DNA of 64,000 nucleotides from Actinocorallia sp. API 0066 (GTDB taxonomy: Bacteria > Actinomycetota > Actinomycetes > Streptosporangiales > Streptosporangiaceae): contig NZ_JAJLQY010000001.1 in assembly GCF_020991275.1 (NCBI RefSeq), positions 186,001-250,000 on the forward strand. The letters are read 5' to 3'. Below, in pieces: positions 1-8,010 of this stretch. The first letter of the stretch is position 1; the number at the start of each line of letters is the position of its first letter. The notes beneath the pieces were generated by a model that was not told the DNA's origin, did no database searches, and worked only from the letters and a program-made list of their open reading frames with translations. The translations under genes were made by a program, and so were the position numbers.

Positions 1-651
1 CGCCCCGTACCTCCCGACAAGCACCCGATAAGCCGCAAGCGGCTCCGGCACCAACACCCGATACCGCTCCGTCCGCACCCTCACCACCCCACCCCCCGCC
101 CCGCGCCTGCCCTGTACACCGCTTACACCGCTCACGTCGCTCACGCTGTGCGCGTCGCTCACGTCGCTCACGTCGCTCACGCTGCTCGCGCTGTGCGCGC
201 CGCTCACGCTGCTCGCGCTGTGCGCGCCGCTCATGCTGCTCGCGCTGTGCGCGCCGCTCACGTCGCTCACGCTGTGTGCGTCGCTCACGCTGTGCGCGCT
301 GCTCGTGATGGGCATGCCGCTCGTGCCGGTCCCGCCGTGGGTGTCACTCGCGCGTTCGGTGTCACTCGCGCCGTGGGTGTCACGTGTACTGTTCGTGCCG
401 TTTGCGCCGTGTGCGTTGTCTGTGCCGTGTGCGCCGTTCATGCCACTCACGCCGCTTCCGTCCTGGGTGCCGTAGGCGCCGCTCGTGCTGACGCTGCTCG
501 TGCTGACGCCGCTCGTGCCGGTTCCGCCGTGGGTGTCGTTCGCGCCGGGCATGTTGCTTGTGCCGGGTGTGCCGGGTGTGCTGGATGCACCGGGTATGTC
601 GGGTGTGCTAGGTGTGTTGGGTGTGGTGTGGGGGTTGTTTTTGTTGGTCAT
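1..651 (-). CDS. Partial low-complexity Ser/Gly/Ala/His/Thr-rich protein, unknown function
   Basis: Reading the minus strand from the ATG at 651, the frame stays open to the window edge (217 codons, no stop). The start overlaps the stop of the upstream adenylating enzyme as ATGA, so the two are translationally coupled in one operon. The N-terminal part is Pro/Thr/Asn-rich (starts [11 protein letters not shown]). The middle is built of short Ser/Gly/Ala/His/Asp repeats, including three copies of a 9-residue unit like VSGAHSASS. From about residue 180 the composition changes to ordinary sequence with Arg, Tyr, Leu and Val (RTERYRVLVPEPLAAYRVLV), so a folded domain probably begins there and continues beyond the edge. 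Forward-strand reading frames over the same DNA are mirror images of this. I do not recognise the family. It could be a scaffold, linker or substrate-like protein of the cluster. Confidence 0.6.
   Translation of the reverse strand, partial: MTNKNNPHTTPNTPSTPDIPGASSTPGTPGTSNMPGANDTHGGTGTSGVSTSSVSTSGAYGTQDGSGVSGMNGAHGTDNAHGANGTNSTRDTHGASDTERASDTHGGTGTSGMPITSSAHSVSDAHSVSDVSGAHSASSMSGAHSASSVSGAHSASSVSDVSDVSDAHSVSDVSGVSGVQGRRGAGGGVVRVRTERYRVLVPEPLAAYRVLVGRYGA
181..261 (-). repeat. Three tandem 27-bp repeats inside the left-edge coding sequence
   Basis: Three head-to-tail 27-bp copies (181-207, 208-234, 235-261) differ by a single base. They encode on the minus strand the 9-residue unit (V/M)SGAHSASS. 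Flanking DNA (121-180, 262-300) holds degenerate 9-bp units of the gtcgctcac type. The array keeps the reading frame, so it is coding slippage rather than a CRISPR or intergenic repeat. Confidence 0.85.
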
Positions 652-2015
652 GAGGTCACCGTTTGGCGGGGGGCGGCGGCTCGGGCGGCTAGGTCGGCGG
701 GGTCGGGGGCTACGCGGGTGTCGAGGACTCGGGCGGCTTTCCAGCTGACGAAGGCGCCGGTGGACGTCACCGGGTCCAGTTCGGGTTCGACCTCCAGGTG
801 GACGGGGGTGGCGGGGCCGACCAGGGTGCGGAGGCGGTCCAGGGTGCCTGGGGTGGGGAGCTTTGTCAGGTCCAGGCGGACTGTGACCTTGGTGGGGCTG
901 ATTTCGACCTGGTAGCCGTAGCAGCCTTGGACGTTGTGGAGGATGGCGGCCTCCAGTTCGGTGGGGTGGAGCGTGGCGGCGCCGATCCGGAGGCGGTCGG
1001 CGGCCCGGCCGATGACGGTGGCGACGCGGCCGGGTGGGCCCGAGCCGGGGTCGGGGTCGATGCGGACCAGGTCGCCGGTGCGGTAGCGGATCAGGGGTTT
1101 GATGCCGTCTCCGAGCATCGTGAGGACGAGTTCGCCTTCGGCGCCCGAGCCGTCCTCGTCCTGGATAAGGGCGCCCGTCGACGGGTCCACGAGTTCGAAG
1201 ACGTAGTTCGGTTCGGCGAGGCGGAGGCGGCCGTCAGGGGCGCCGGTGGCGATGCACAGGGCCTCCTGCGAGCCGTACAGGATGGGCGCGACGGTCGCGT
1301 CCGGCCACAGTGAGGAGACGTTGGCCGCGAACTCCGGCGTGCAGATCTCGCCGAGCACGAGGAACAGCTTGAGCGGCAGCTCCGCAAGCGAGAACCCGTG
1401 GTAGCGGGCCGCCTTGGCCAGGCTGAGGCACAGCGCGGGCGCACAGACCACGACCTCGACCCCGAGGTCCCGGATGAGCCGCAGCGCCTTGGCGAACCCG
1501 ACGCGCGGCGACTCCGGCCAGAGCTTCACGTGGCACAGGTCGAGTTCCTCGGTGACGGCGGTGAACACGTCGCCGAACGCGTACAGCTCGGACGGCCCCA
1601 TCAGCGCGACGACGGGCCGCCGAGCACCGAACCGGGCCTCGACCTGCCGCCGGAACGCGGCGGCGACCGACCGGTTGCTGGACACGATGTCGGCGTGCCC
1701 GCGCGGGCAGGGCGTCGGCGGCCCGGTCGTGCCGGTCGTCTCGTAGAAGATCCGCGCGTCGGACGGCGGCCCGGAGAGGATGCCGTAGCCCGCGTCCCGC
1801 AGGTCGGCCTTGGTGGTGAACGGCAGTTCCGCCAGCGGCACCGAGGCGAGGTCGAGCCCGCGCAGCCGCTCCCGGTAGAACGGCGACCCGTCAACCACCC
1901 TGGCCAGGACGGCGCGCAGCCGCGTCTCCCGCCAGGCGGCCAACTCGCCGTCGGTGAGCGTACGGGCCTCGTAAGCGGCGTGCAGCGCCGCGTGCGCGTC
2001 GAGGAAGCCGGTCAT
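648..2015 (-). CDS. Phenylacetate-CoA ligase-like adenylate-forming enzyme
   Basis: 455-residue member of the ANL superfamily, closest in style to PaaK-type aryl-CoA ligases, which activate a carboxylic acid as acyl-AMP and then transfer it to CoA or a carrier protein. Visible motifs are the P-loop-like [10 protein letters not shown] (residues 91-100), [12 protein letters not shown] in the middle (the A5-like region) and YRTGDLVRI near the start of the C-terminal subdomain. The ATG at 2015 overlaps the stop of the flavoprotein gene (ATGA), which fixes the start; a longer in-frame extension would run back through that gene. Downstream it overlaps the low-complexity gene by ATGA, so three genes form a tightly coupled operon reading left. 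The substrate cannot be told from sequence; an aromatic or small aliphatic acid feeding the cluster is plausible. Confidence 0.88.
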   Translation of the reverse strand: MTGFLDAHAALHAAYEARTLTDGELAAWRETRLRAVLARVVDGSPFYRERLRGLDLASVPLAELPFTTKADLRDAGYGILSGPPSDARIFYETTGTTGPPTPCPRGHADIVSSNRSVAAAFRRQVEARFGARRPVVALMGPSELYAFGDVFTAVTEELDLCHVKLWPESPRVGFAKALRLIRDLGVEVVVCAPALCLSLAKAARYHGFSLAELPLKLFLVLGEICTPEFAANVSSLWPDATVAPILYGSQEALCIATGAPDGRLRLAEPNYVFELVDPSTGALIQDEDGSGAEGELVLTMLGDGIKPLIRYRTGDLVRIDPDPGSGPPGRVATVIGRAADRLRIGAATLHPTELEAAILHNVQGCYGYQVEISPTKVTVRLDLTKLPTPGTLDRLRTLVGPATPVHLEVEPELDPVTSTGAFVSWKAARVLDTRVAPDPADLAARAAAPRQTVTS

Positions 2016-2680
2016 CCCCGCCCCCGCACGGTCTCGAAGGCGATGCCGACGCGCTCGTTGGCGTCCGGCACGGGCAGCGGCTCCCGCCCGGTCAGCCCCC
2101 GGTGCTCGGCGAGCAGCTCGATCATGTCGATCATCCGGTCGACCATGCGCTCGACGTTCGTCATGCCCTCCTCGTCGTGCAGCGCCTCGCCCGGGTGCAG
2201 CCCGTGGACGGCGGCGGGGAAGCCGCTCCCGACGAGGATCATCCGGTTGAGCAGGAGGTGCGCGGTCAGGTGCGTCCACGACTCGGTGGCGCTGTACCGG
2301 CGGGCGATCGCGATGGCGCCGCCGACCTTGTTCGTGAGCGGCCGTTCGAACCGCAGGTGGCAGACCCCGGCGCGTTCGATGAACGTCTGCATCAGGCCGG
2401 AGATCGCGAACCCCTGGACGGGCGCGGCGAAGATGACGCCGTCCGCCTCGCGCAGCACCCGCACCGCGGCGGGCAGGTCGTCCTGCATCGCGCAGACCTC
2501 GGTGCGGGCGTTGCAGTCGCCGCACGTGCCGGTGCCGAGCATCCGCAGGTCCCGGACGTCGATGACCTCGAAGGCGACGTCGCGGCGCTCGGCCATGGCC
2601 CCGACGTGCCGGAGGACGTCGGCTGTGTTGCCGTCCCTGATGGACCCGTTGACGGCGACGATCTTCGGTCGGGCGGGCAT
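2012..2680 (-). CDS. NADPH-dependent FMN reductase / iron-sulfur flavoprotein family protein
   Basis: 222-residue flavodoxin-fold protein. The N-terminal GSIRDGNT loop is the FMN phosphate-binding signature of the NADPH-dependent FMN reductase family. [12 protein letters not shown] stretch near residue 57 (C-x2-C-x6-C) resembles the cysteine motif of iron-sulfur flavoproteins, though one cysteine short of the classic four. The start at 2680 is chosen because AGGAGG lies 4 nt upstream; a longer in-frame start at 2719 would overlap the regulatory boxes. It is the first gene of the leftward operon. Likely roles are supplying reduced flavin or reducing a pathway intermediate; which one is inference. 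Confidence 0.85.
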   Translation of the reverse strand: MPARPKIVAVNGSIRDGNTADVLRHVGAMAERRDVAFEVIDVRDLRMLGTGTCGDCNARTEVCAMQDDLPAAVRVLREADGVIFAAPVQGFAISGLMQTFIERAGVCHLRFERPLTNKVGGAIAIARRYSATESWTHLTAHLLLNRMILVGSGFPAAVHGLHPGEALHDEEGMTNVERMVDRMIDMIELLAEHRGLTGREPLPVPDANERVGIAFETVRGRG

Positions 2681-2732
2681 GCTGCCTCCTCGGTGTGCCG
2701 TGAGCTGGACGTGGCGCACGCTAGGCAGCCCG

Positions 2733-2781
2733 GGTTGGCGTCGGGTTACGGGTTAGGCCGTTCCGTAACCGGGGCCTAACC
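2733..2781. promoter_or_regulatory. Bidirectional SARP-type operator, site A
   Basis: On the plus strand GGTTGGC (2733) and GGTTACG (2744) start 11 bp apart, with an extra GGTTAGG at 2751. On the minus strand GGTTAGG (2781 downward) and GGTTACG (2770 downward) are also 11 bp apart. Heptamer direct repeats with 11-bp pitch just upstream of the -10 are the hallmark of SARP activator sites. The site lies between the flavoprotein operon (leftward) and the thioesterase (rightward) and matches site B at 4939-4981. Confidence 0.65.
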
Positions 2782-2803
2782 ACGACCGTCTGCCTTTGGG
2801 GGC

Positions 2804-3547
2804 ATGGAACCCCTGATCGAGTTGGCCGGGCCGTCCGACGCCGCGACCGCCCTGGTCTGCCTGCCGTTCGCGGGAGGCGGCACGAGCGCCTTCCACACCT
2901 GGCCGGGCGAGCTGCCCGCCGCCGTGTTCGCGGCGCGTCCGCCGGGCCGGGAGAGCCGCCTGTTGGAGCCCGCGCACACCGACGCCGCCTCGGTCGTCGC
3001 GGAGCTGCTTCCTGCGGCCGCCGCGTTGGCCGGGCGACGGCCTTACGCCGTGTTCGGGCACAGCATGGGCGCCCTGCTCGGCTACGAGCTCGTCCGGGCG
3101 CTGCGTAGGCGCGGCCTGCCTGAGCCGTCGTTCCTGGCGGTGTCCGGCCTGGAGGCGCCGCACCTGGACACGCACCGGGGCGCGCTGCACCGGCTGCCCG
3201 ACGCCGCGCTCGCCGCCAAGCTGCGCGAGTACGGCGCGACCCCGCCCGAGCTCCTCGACGAACCGGGCCTGCTGGAGTTCTTCCTGCCGTCGATCCGCGC
3301 GGACTTCGCCGTCGTCGAGACCTACACGTACGCCGACGGCCCGCCGCTGCGCTGCCCGATCGTGGTGTTCCGCGGTGAGGCGGACCCGGAGGTGGGGGAG
3401 AAGGGCTGCCGGGAGTGGTCGCGGCACACCCTAGGGGAGTGCACGCTGACCACGCTGCCCGGCGGCCACTTCTACGGTGACGACGGCGCCAAGCTCCTGC
3501 GCGCCGCGCTCGGTTCCCTGCTCAGCGGCGGTCGAGCGCCAGCGTGA
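2804..3547 (+). CDS. Type II (editing) thioesterase
   Basis: 247-residue alpha/beta hydrolase of the GrsT/TEII family, which removes misprimed or stalled acyl groups from carrier proteins of NRPS or PKS systems. Visible features are CLPFAGGG (residues 19-26, oxyanion region), the nucleophile elbow GHSMG with Ser87, and GGHFY near the C-terminus with the catalytic His; FRGEADPEV supplies the likely Asp. The ATG at 2804 follows site A directly. The 3' end overlaps the convergent P450 gene by 26 bp. Presence of a TEII implies a carrier-protein-based assembly system, although none is visible in this window. Confidence 0.92.
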   Translation: MEPLIELAGPSDAATALVCLPFAGGGTSAFHTWPGELPAAVFAARPPGRESRLLEPAHTDAASVVAELLPAAAALAGRRPYAVFGHSMGALLGYELVRALRRRGLPEPSFLAVSGLEAPHLDTHRGALHRLPDAALAAKLREYGATPPELLDEPGLLEFFLPSIRADFAVVETYTYADGPPLRCPIVVFRGEADPEVGEKGCREWSRHTLGECTLTTLPGGHFYGDDGAKLLRAALGSLLSGGRAPA

Positions 3548-4886
3548 ACCCGTCGGGCATGAAGAAGCCGGCCTCACGGATGGCCAGCTCGTAGCCCGGC
3601 GCGCCCTGGATCCGGTAGCGGCGCAGGATCAGCGCGAGCGCGAGCGTCGCCTCGTGCTGGGCGAACTGGCGGCCGATGCAGGCCCGCGCGCCCGTCCCGA
3701 ACGGCTTGTAGGAGTGCGGGGCGCGGGCCCGGTTCGCCTCGGGGAGGAACCGGTCGGGGTCGAACGCCTCGGCGTCGCCGCCCCACACCGGGTCGCGGTG
3801 CAGCATCGGGACGAGCACGAGCGCCCACGCGCCCTTGCGCATCGGGTGGCCGCCGATCGACGTGTCCTGGAGCGCCTCGCGCATGAAGCCGGGCGTCGGC
3901 GGCCACAGCCGCAGCGCCTCGTCCAGGACGCGGCGGACGTAGCGGAGCTTCGCGAGGGTCTCGTACGTGGGCGCTTCGCCGTCGCCGAGTACCTCGTCGA
4001 CCTCCGCGACGGCCCGCTTCAGCACGTCGGGGTGGGTGGACAGGAAGTAGAGGGCGAACGACAGCATGCCCGCCGAGGTGCCGTATCCGGCTATGAGGAA
4101 CGTGAGGATCTGGAAGCGGATGTTCTCCGGCGTGAGCTTCTCGCCCTTGGCGTCCGCCGAGTCCAGCATCGCGTGCAGCAGGTCGGCGTGGTCGCCGCCC
4201 GACGTGCCACGGGTGGCCACGACCTCGTCCACGAGGTCGTGCATGTACTTGATCTTCCGGTCGTTCTCGGAGGCGCCCGCCTGCTGCGCGTCCGGCGGCA
4301 TCATCGAGTACTGGAGCGTCTCCATCATCGCGGCGACCAGCGGGTGCAGGCCGTCGCGGGAGAACGAGTCGAAGTCGTAGCCGAACCCGACGCGTCCGAT
4401 GGTCTCCAGCGCGAGCTTCGTCGCGTCGTCCACGACGTCCACCGGGTCGGCGCCGCACCGGGCGTCCCAATACTCCAGGAGACGGCCCACGGTGGTGAGC
4501 ATGCCGTCGTGGTAGCGCTCCATCGCCTCACGGCTGAACGCCGGGCCGAGGACGTCGTGGGCGAGCCGCCAGTTCGGCTCGTCGTTGTACGCGGTGAACA
4601 GGCCGTCGCCGGTGACCGGCCGGAACGCGTCGATGCCGAACCCGACGTGCTTGGCGAACCGCGCCTCGTCGGACAGTTCGGCCACCAGGTCGGCGCCCGA
4701 GACCACCACCATCTCGAAGCCGGCCCCCGCCGTCGCGTAGATCGGGCCCAGCTTCCGCGCCCACGCCATCGCCGCCTGCATCGGCGTGTACTGGGTGACG
4801 CCCACCGCGTCCGGCGGCACGGGAACGCCTTCGGGGGGCTGCGGGACGCGGTCGAGCTCGGGCCACAGGTTGCCGGTTTCCGCCAT
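3522..4886 (-). CDS. Cytochrome P450, CYP102/BM3 heme-domain-like, atypical I-helix
   Basis: 454-residue free-standing P450. It has the heme-thiolate signature FGTGARACIG (Cys403), the ExxR motif EALR, and an N-terminal stretch GDGLFTAYNDEPNW strongly reminiscent of the BM3 heme domain. No fused reductase is present. The I-helix reads AGYGTS where BM3 reads AGHETT: the Thr is kept, but the acidic residue of the acid-alcohol pair (BM3 E267) is Gly. This pair normally delivers protons to bound dioxygen, so the oxygen chemistry may be altered. The ATG at 4886 has AGGGAG upstream and leaves site B intact as promoter. Likely a tailoring enzyme of the cluster; substrate unknown. Confidence 0.92.
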   Translation of the reverse strand: MAETGNLWPELDRVPQPPEGVPVPPDAVGVTQYTPMQAAMAWARKLGPIYATAGAGFEMVVVSGADLVAELSDEARFAKHVGFGIDAFRPVTGDGLFTAYNDEPNWRLAHDVLGPAFSREAMERYHDGMLTTVGRLLEYWDARCGADPVDVVDDATKLALETIGRVGFGYDFDSFSRDGLHPLVAAMMETLQYSMMPPDAQQAGASENDRKIKYMHDLVDEVVATRGTSGGDHADLLHAMLDSADAKGEKLTPENIRFQILTFLIAGYGTSAGMLSFALYFLSTHPDVLKRAVAEVDEVLGDGEAPTYETLAKLRYVRRVLDEALRLWPPTPGFMREALQDTSIGGHPMRKGAWALVLVPMLHRDPVWGGDAEAFDPDRFLPEANRARAPHSYKPFGTGARACIGRQFAQHEATLALALILRRYRIQGAPGYELAIREAGFFMPDGFTLALDRR

Positions 4887-4938
4887 GATCGTCTCCCTGG
4901 ATCGGGGTCGTAGGACCGACCGGACCCTAGGACGGCCC

Positions 4939-4981
4939 AGTTGTCCGCCGGTTATGCGCGCTTCATAACCGGTGCCTAACC
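4939..4981. promoter_or_regulatory. Bidirectional SARP-type operator, site B
   Basis: Plus strand: AGTTGTC (4939) and GGTTATG (4950), pitch 11 bp. Minus strand: GGTTAGG (4981 downward) and GGTTATG (4970 downward), pitch 11 bp, followed after 7 nt by a CATAAC -10-like hexamer. Architecture and sequence match site A. It separates the P450 gene (leftward) from the SHMT-like gene (rightward) and argues for the downstream start at 5032 for the latter. Confidence 0.65.
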
Positions 4982-5031
4982 CTCCGGACCTTTGCTTTGC
5001 CGCGGACACCACGACGATCCGGGAGCGCGAC

Positions 5032-6363
5032 ATGAGCATCACCGAGGTCGGCGCCGCGTTCACCGCGCTCGCGGCGCGGGAGCTCGCCACCGAGGACCCA
5101 GAACTGACCACCCTGCTCGACGCCGAGCTCACCGCCCAGCGCGACACGCTCGCGATGGTCGCCTACGCGAGCCTCGCCGCGCCCTCGGTGCTGGCCTGCG
5201 GCGCCGCCGCGCTGGCCAACCTCACCGCGGAGGGCTATCCGGGCAAGCGCTACCACCCCGGCTGCGCCCGGCTCGACGACGTCGAACGGCTCGCCGTCGA
5301 GCGCGCCAAGACGGCGTTCGGCGCGCGGTACGCCAACGTGCAGCCGCACTCGTGCTCGTCAGCCAACCTCGCCGTTCTCTTCGCGCTGCTTTCGCCCGGC
5401 GACACCCTGCTCGGCATGGACCTCGACAGCGGCGGCCACCTCACCCACGGGTCGCCCGCCTCGGTCACCGGCCGCCACTTCCGCGCGCTCGCCTACCGGC
5501 TCGGCCCCGACGGGCTCCTCGACTACGACCACGTCCGGGACCTCGCCAAACGGCACGAACCCAAGGTGATCGTCGCGGGGGCCAGCGCCTACCCGCGCGC
5601 GTTCGACTACGTGGTCTTCCGGGAGATCGCCGACGAGGTGGGCGCCTACCTGCTCGCGGACATCTCGCACATCGCAGGCCTCGTGGCCGGGGGCATCCTG
5701 CCGAGCCCGATCGACCACGCGCACATCACCACAACGAGCACCTACAAGCAGCTCGGCGGGCCACGCGGCGGGCTCATCCTCAGCGGCGCCGAACACCTGA
5801 CGGCGGGGCCCGGCGGCGTCCCGCTCGCCCGGCTGCTCGACCGTGCCGTCTTCCCCGCCAGCCAGGGCACCCTCAACCCCGCTGGGGTCGCCGCCAAGGC
5901 GCGCGCCCTCGACCTCGTCACCCGGCCGTCGTTCCGCGCCCTCGCCGAACGCATCGCCCTCGACGCCCGCGCCCTCGCCGCCGCCCTCGCCCGGCGCGGC
6001 TGGGAACCGCTGACCGGCGGCACCGACACGCACATGGTGATCGTCGACGTCGCCGCGCGCGGCCTCACCGGCGGCGCCGCCGAGACGGCCCTCGAATCCG
6101 CCGGAATCCTCGCCAACCGGAACCGGATCGCCGCCGACAGCGGCGTCCCCGGACAGACCAGCGGCCTGCGGTTCGGCACCAACATCCTCGCCCAGCGCGG
6201 GCTCAGCCCGTCCGACATGGACGCCTGCGCCGACCTCGCCGACCGGGTGCTCGGCGCGCTGCGCCCGCCGTCCTCCGCCCTGCCCGCCGACGTGCTGCGC
6301 GCGGTGCGCCGCGACGTCGCCGACCTGTGCGCCCGCTTCCCGATTCCCGGGTACTCCGGGTGA
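5032..6363 (+). CDS. SHMT-fold PLP enzyme with altered active site
   Basis: 443-residue fold-type I PLP enzyme clearly homologous to serine hydroxymethyltransferase. The PLP lysine is K239 in TTSTYKQLGGPRGG, the DISH motif (209-213) is kept, and the carboxylate-binding Arg is present in SGLRFGT. Several canonical SHMT positions differ: the residue matching E. coli GlyA Y55 is Thr (LTAEGYPGKRY; the Glu is kept), the SEN segment around S35 is YAS, and the residue before the PLP lysine is Tyr rather than His. A housekeeping GlyA is therefore unlikely. An aldolase, transaldolase or alpha-substituted amino-acid hydroxymethyltransferase role in the cluster is more plausible. GGGAG 6 nt before 5032 supports this start. 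The methyltransferase follows 16 nt downstream. Confidence 0.85.
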   Translation: MSITEVGAAFTALAARELATEDPELTTLLDAELTAQRDTLAMVAYASLAAPSVLACGAAALANLTAEGYPGKRYHPGCARLDDVERLAVERAKTAFGARYANVQPHSCSSANLAVLFALLSPGDTLLGMDLDSGGHLTHGSPASVTGRHFRALAYRLGPDGLLDYDHVRDLAKRHEPKVIVAGASAYPRAFDYVVFREIADEVGAYLLADISHIAGLVAGGILPSPIDHAHITTTSTYKQLGGPRGGLILSGAEHLTAGPGGVPLARLLDRAVFPASQGTLNPAGVAAKARALDLVTRPSFRALAERIALDARALAAALARRGWEPLTGGTDTHMVIVDVAARGLTGGAAETALESAGILANRNRIAADSGVPGQTSGLRFGTNILAQRGLSPSDMDACADLADRVLGALRPPSSALPADVLRAVRRDVADLCARFPIPGYSG

Positions 6364-6379
6364 GAAAGGACAAAACCCC

Positions 6380-7156
6380 ATGACCCAGCTCTCCGCGGAC
6401 CGCGCGAACGCCTGCCGCGTCTACGACTACCTGATCGGCGGCTCGGCCGACCGCGACGTCGACCAGCCGCTGATCGACCAGCTCCTCGCCGTCGCGCCGA
6501 CCACCCCCGACGTCGCGAAGGAGAACCGCTCGTTCATGCAGCGCGCCGTCCGGTACCTGCACGGGGAGGCCGGGATCACCCAGTTCCTCGACCTCGGCTC
6601 CGGCATCCCGGCGTCCGGGAACGTGCACGAGATCGCGCCCGACGCGACCATCGTCTACGTGGACATCGAGGACGTCGCCGTCGAACGGGCGCTCGGGCTC
6701 GTCGCCGACCTGCCACGGGTGACGGCGCTGCGAGCCGACATCCGGGACACGTCATACGTGCTATCCCACCCCGAGACGCGGCGCCTCATCGACTTCAGCA
6801 AGCCGGTCGCGCTGATCGCCACCGGGGTGTTCCCGTTCATCCCCGACACCGCCGACCCGGCCGGGATCGTCGCCGCCTACCGCGACGTGTGCGCCCCCGG
6901 CAGCCACCTCGCGCTCTCCCACGCGCTGACGGCCGAGCACTGGCCCGTCGCCGCCGAGAAGGTGCTGGCGATCTACCGCGAGCTCGCCCAGCCGATGTTC
7001 CCGCGGAGCCTGGAGCAGGTGACCGCGTTCTTCGCCGGCTACACGCTGGTCGAGCCCGGCCTCGTCCCGACGCCCGCCTGGCGTCCCGACGAGCCGGTGA
7101 CCGAGGACCAGGTCGCCTACCGCCGCGCGATGGCCGGAGTCGGCGTTCTGAACTGA
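6380..7156 (+). CDS. S-adenosyl methyltransferase of the DUF574 (PF04672) family
   Basis: 258-residue Rossmann-fold methyltransferase of a family expanded in actinomycetes. The N-terminal family motif RVYDYLIGG, a KENRSFMQRAVRYL segment and the SAM-binding loop FLDLGSGIPASGNVHE are all visible, followed by VYVDIEDVAV for the ribose-binding acid. It lies 16 nt behind the SHMT-like gene on the same strand, with a purine-rich GAAAGGA ribosome site, so the two are co-transcribed from site B. Family members are usually unassigned; some methylate natural products. A strong hairpin closes the operon at 7176-7203. Confidence 0.9.
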   Translation: MTQLSADRANACRVYDYLIGGSADRDVDQPLIDQLLAVAPTTPDVAKENRSFMQRAVRYLHGEAGITQFLDLGSGIPASGNVHEIAPDATIVYVDIEDVAVERALGLVADLPRVTALRADIRDTSYVLSHPETRRLIDFSKPVALIATGVFPFIPDTADPAGIVAAYRDVCAPGSHLALSHALTAEHWPVAAEKVLAIYRELAQPMFPRSLEQVTAFFAGYTLVEPGLVPTPAWRPDEPVTEDQVAYRRAMAGVGVLN

Positions 7157-7175
7157 TCCGGCGGCCCCAATAAAA

Positions 7176-7203
7176 GGGCCCCGCCTCGCGGCGGGGCCCT
7201 TTT
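7176..7203. terminator. Bidirectional intrinsic terminator
   Basis: Ten-bp GC stem (7176-7185 with 7190-7199), TCGC loop, AAAA on the left and TTTT on the right. It sits between the convergent methyltransferase and SARP genes and can terminate both. Confidence 0.9.
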
Positions 7204-7212
7204 CTCGCGGGT

Positions 7213-8010
7213 TCAGGCGGACACCGCCGGCCGCTGCCTCCGCAGAATTCGGCGGTACACCTGCTGGGTGAATTCGCTGGGCTCCACGTCGAAATCCTCG
7301 CGGAGCCGGGTCGCGCAAATTCCGTACCAGCGGCGGGCCGATCCGAGATTCCCCTGTTCACCGTGGGCCATGATCATGAGCTGGTAGGCCCGTTCGTTAT
7401 AGGGGTCGATGTCGAGTGTGCGCCGACACCATCGGATGATCTCGTTGAGATCGCTGCGGGCGAACGACTCGTCGGCGAGCCAGGCGAGCGCGGGCAGCGC
7501 GAGGGCCTTGCACCACTCGCGCTGCTCCTCGATCCAGTCACCGCTCTCCCCGACGAGGAAACCGCCCTGGTACAGCTCCATCGCACCCGCGTAGGCGCCC
7601 GTCGCGGCCTCGCGGTCACCGGCCTGAGCAGCGGACCTGCCCTCGTCGACGCGCGCCTCGAACTCCTCGACGTCGACCCAGATCTGGTCGGCCCGCAGCA
7701 CGTAGCCGAAGTCCTGGTGGATGATCCGGACGGACGACTCGGCGCCCGCCGCCTCGTCGAGAATCCGGCGCAGCGCGTGCACCGCGACCTTCAGGGAACT
7801 CGAACCCGGCGACCAGTCGCTGCGCGGCCAGAGCGTGTCGTACAGTTTGTCTTTCGGTACCACTCGCTCTCTGTTGATGACCAGGTACTGAAAGAGGTTG
7901 CGCGCCTTGCCGGCCCGCCATTGGTGTACTTCGTGACCGTGGATGGACACGGAGAAGCGGCCCATCAAGGCCACTCTCACTTCTGCATCGTTTGAGAATG
8001 ACAGGCCCAT
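7213..8010 (-). CDS. SARP-family transcriptional activator (OmpR-type DNA-binding + BTAD)
   Basis: 265-residue Streptomyces-antibiotic-regulatory-protein type activator. Residues 1-100 form the winged-helix DNA-binding domain (VALMGRFSVSIHG, then the recognition segment SSLKVAVHALRRIL); residues 105-255 form the bacterial transcriptional activation domain with TPR-like helices (EFEARVDEG, LDIDPYNERAYQLMIMAH). There is no NB-ARC or ATPase extension, so it is a small cluster-situated SARP. GGAGGG 5 nt before the ATG supports the start. SARPs bind heptamer repeats at 11-bp pitch, exactly the layout seen at 2733-2781 and 4939-4981, so it probably activates all four cluster transcripts. No TTA codon was noticed. 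Confidence 0.93.
   Translation of the reverse strand: MGLSFSNDAEVRVALMGRFSVSIHGHEVHQWRAGKARNLFQYLVINRERVVPKDKLYDTLWPRSDWSPGSSSLKVAVHALRRILDEAAGAESSVRIIHQDFGYVLRADQIWVDVEEFEARVDEGRSAAQAGDREAATGAYAGAMELYQGGFLVGESGDWIEEQREWCKALALPALAWLADESFARSDLNEIIRWCRRTLDIDPYNERAYQLMIMAHGEQGNLGSARRWYGICATRLREDFDVEPSEFTQQVYRRILRRQRPAVSA

Noticed and set aside
121-300. CRISPR-like look of the repeat block
   Set aside because: The units are 9 or 27 bp, contiguous and without unique spacers, and they keep a reading frame.
148-915. Long forward frames rich in Ala/Val/Arg/His over the left-edge repeats
   Set aside because: They are mirror readings of a repetitive minus-strand gene in the same codon phase. They have no ribosome site and run into the adenylating enzyme antisense.
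5032-6363. Naming the SHMT-like gene an L-threonine transaldolase or glyA
   Set aside because: Active-site changes argue against plain glyA, but nothing in the sequence alone singles out one alternative.
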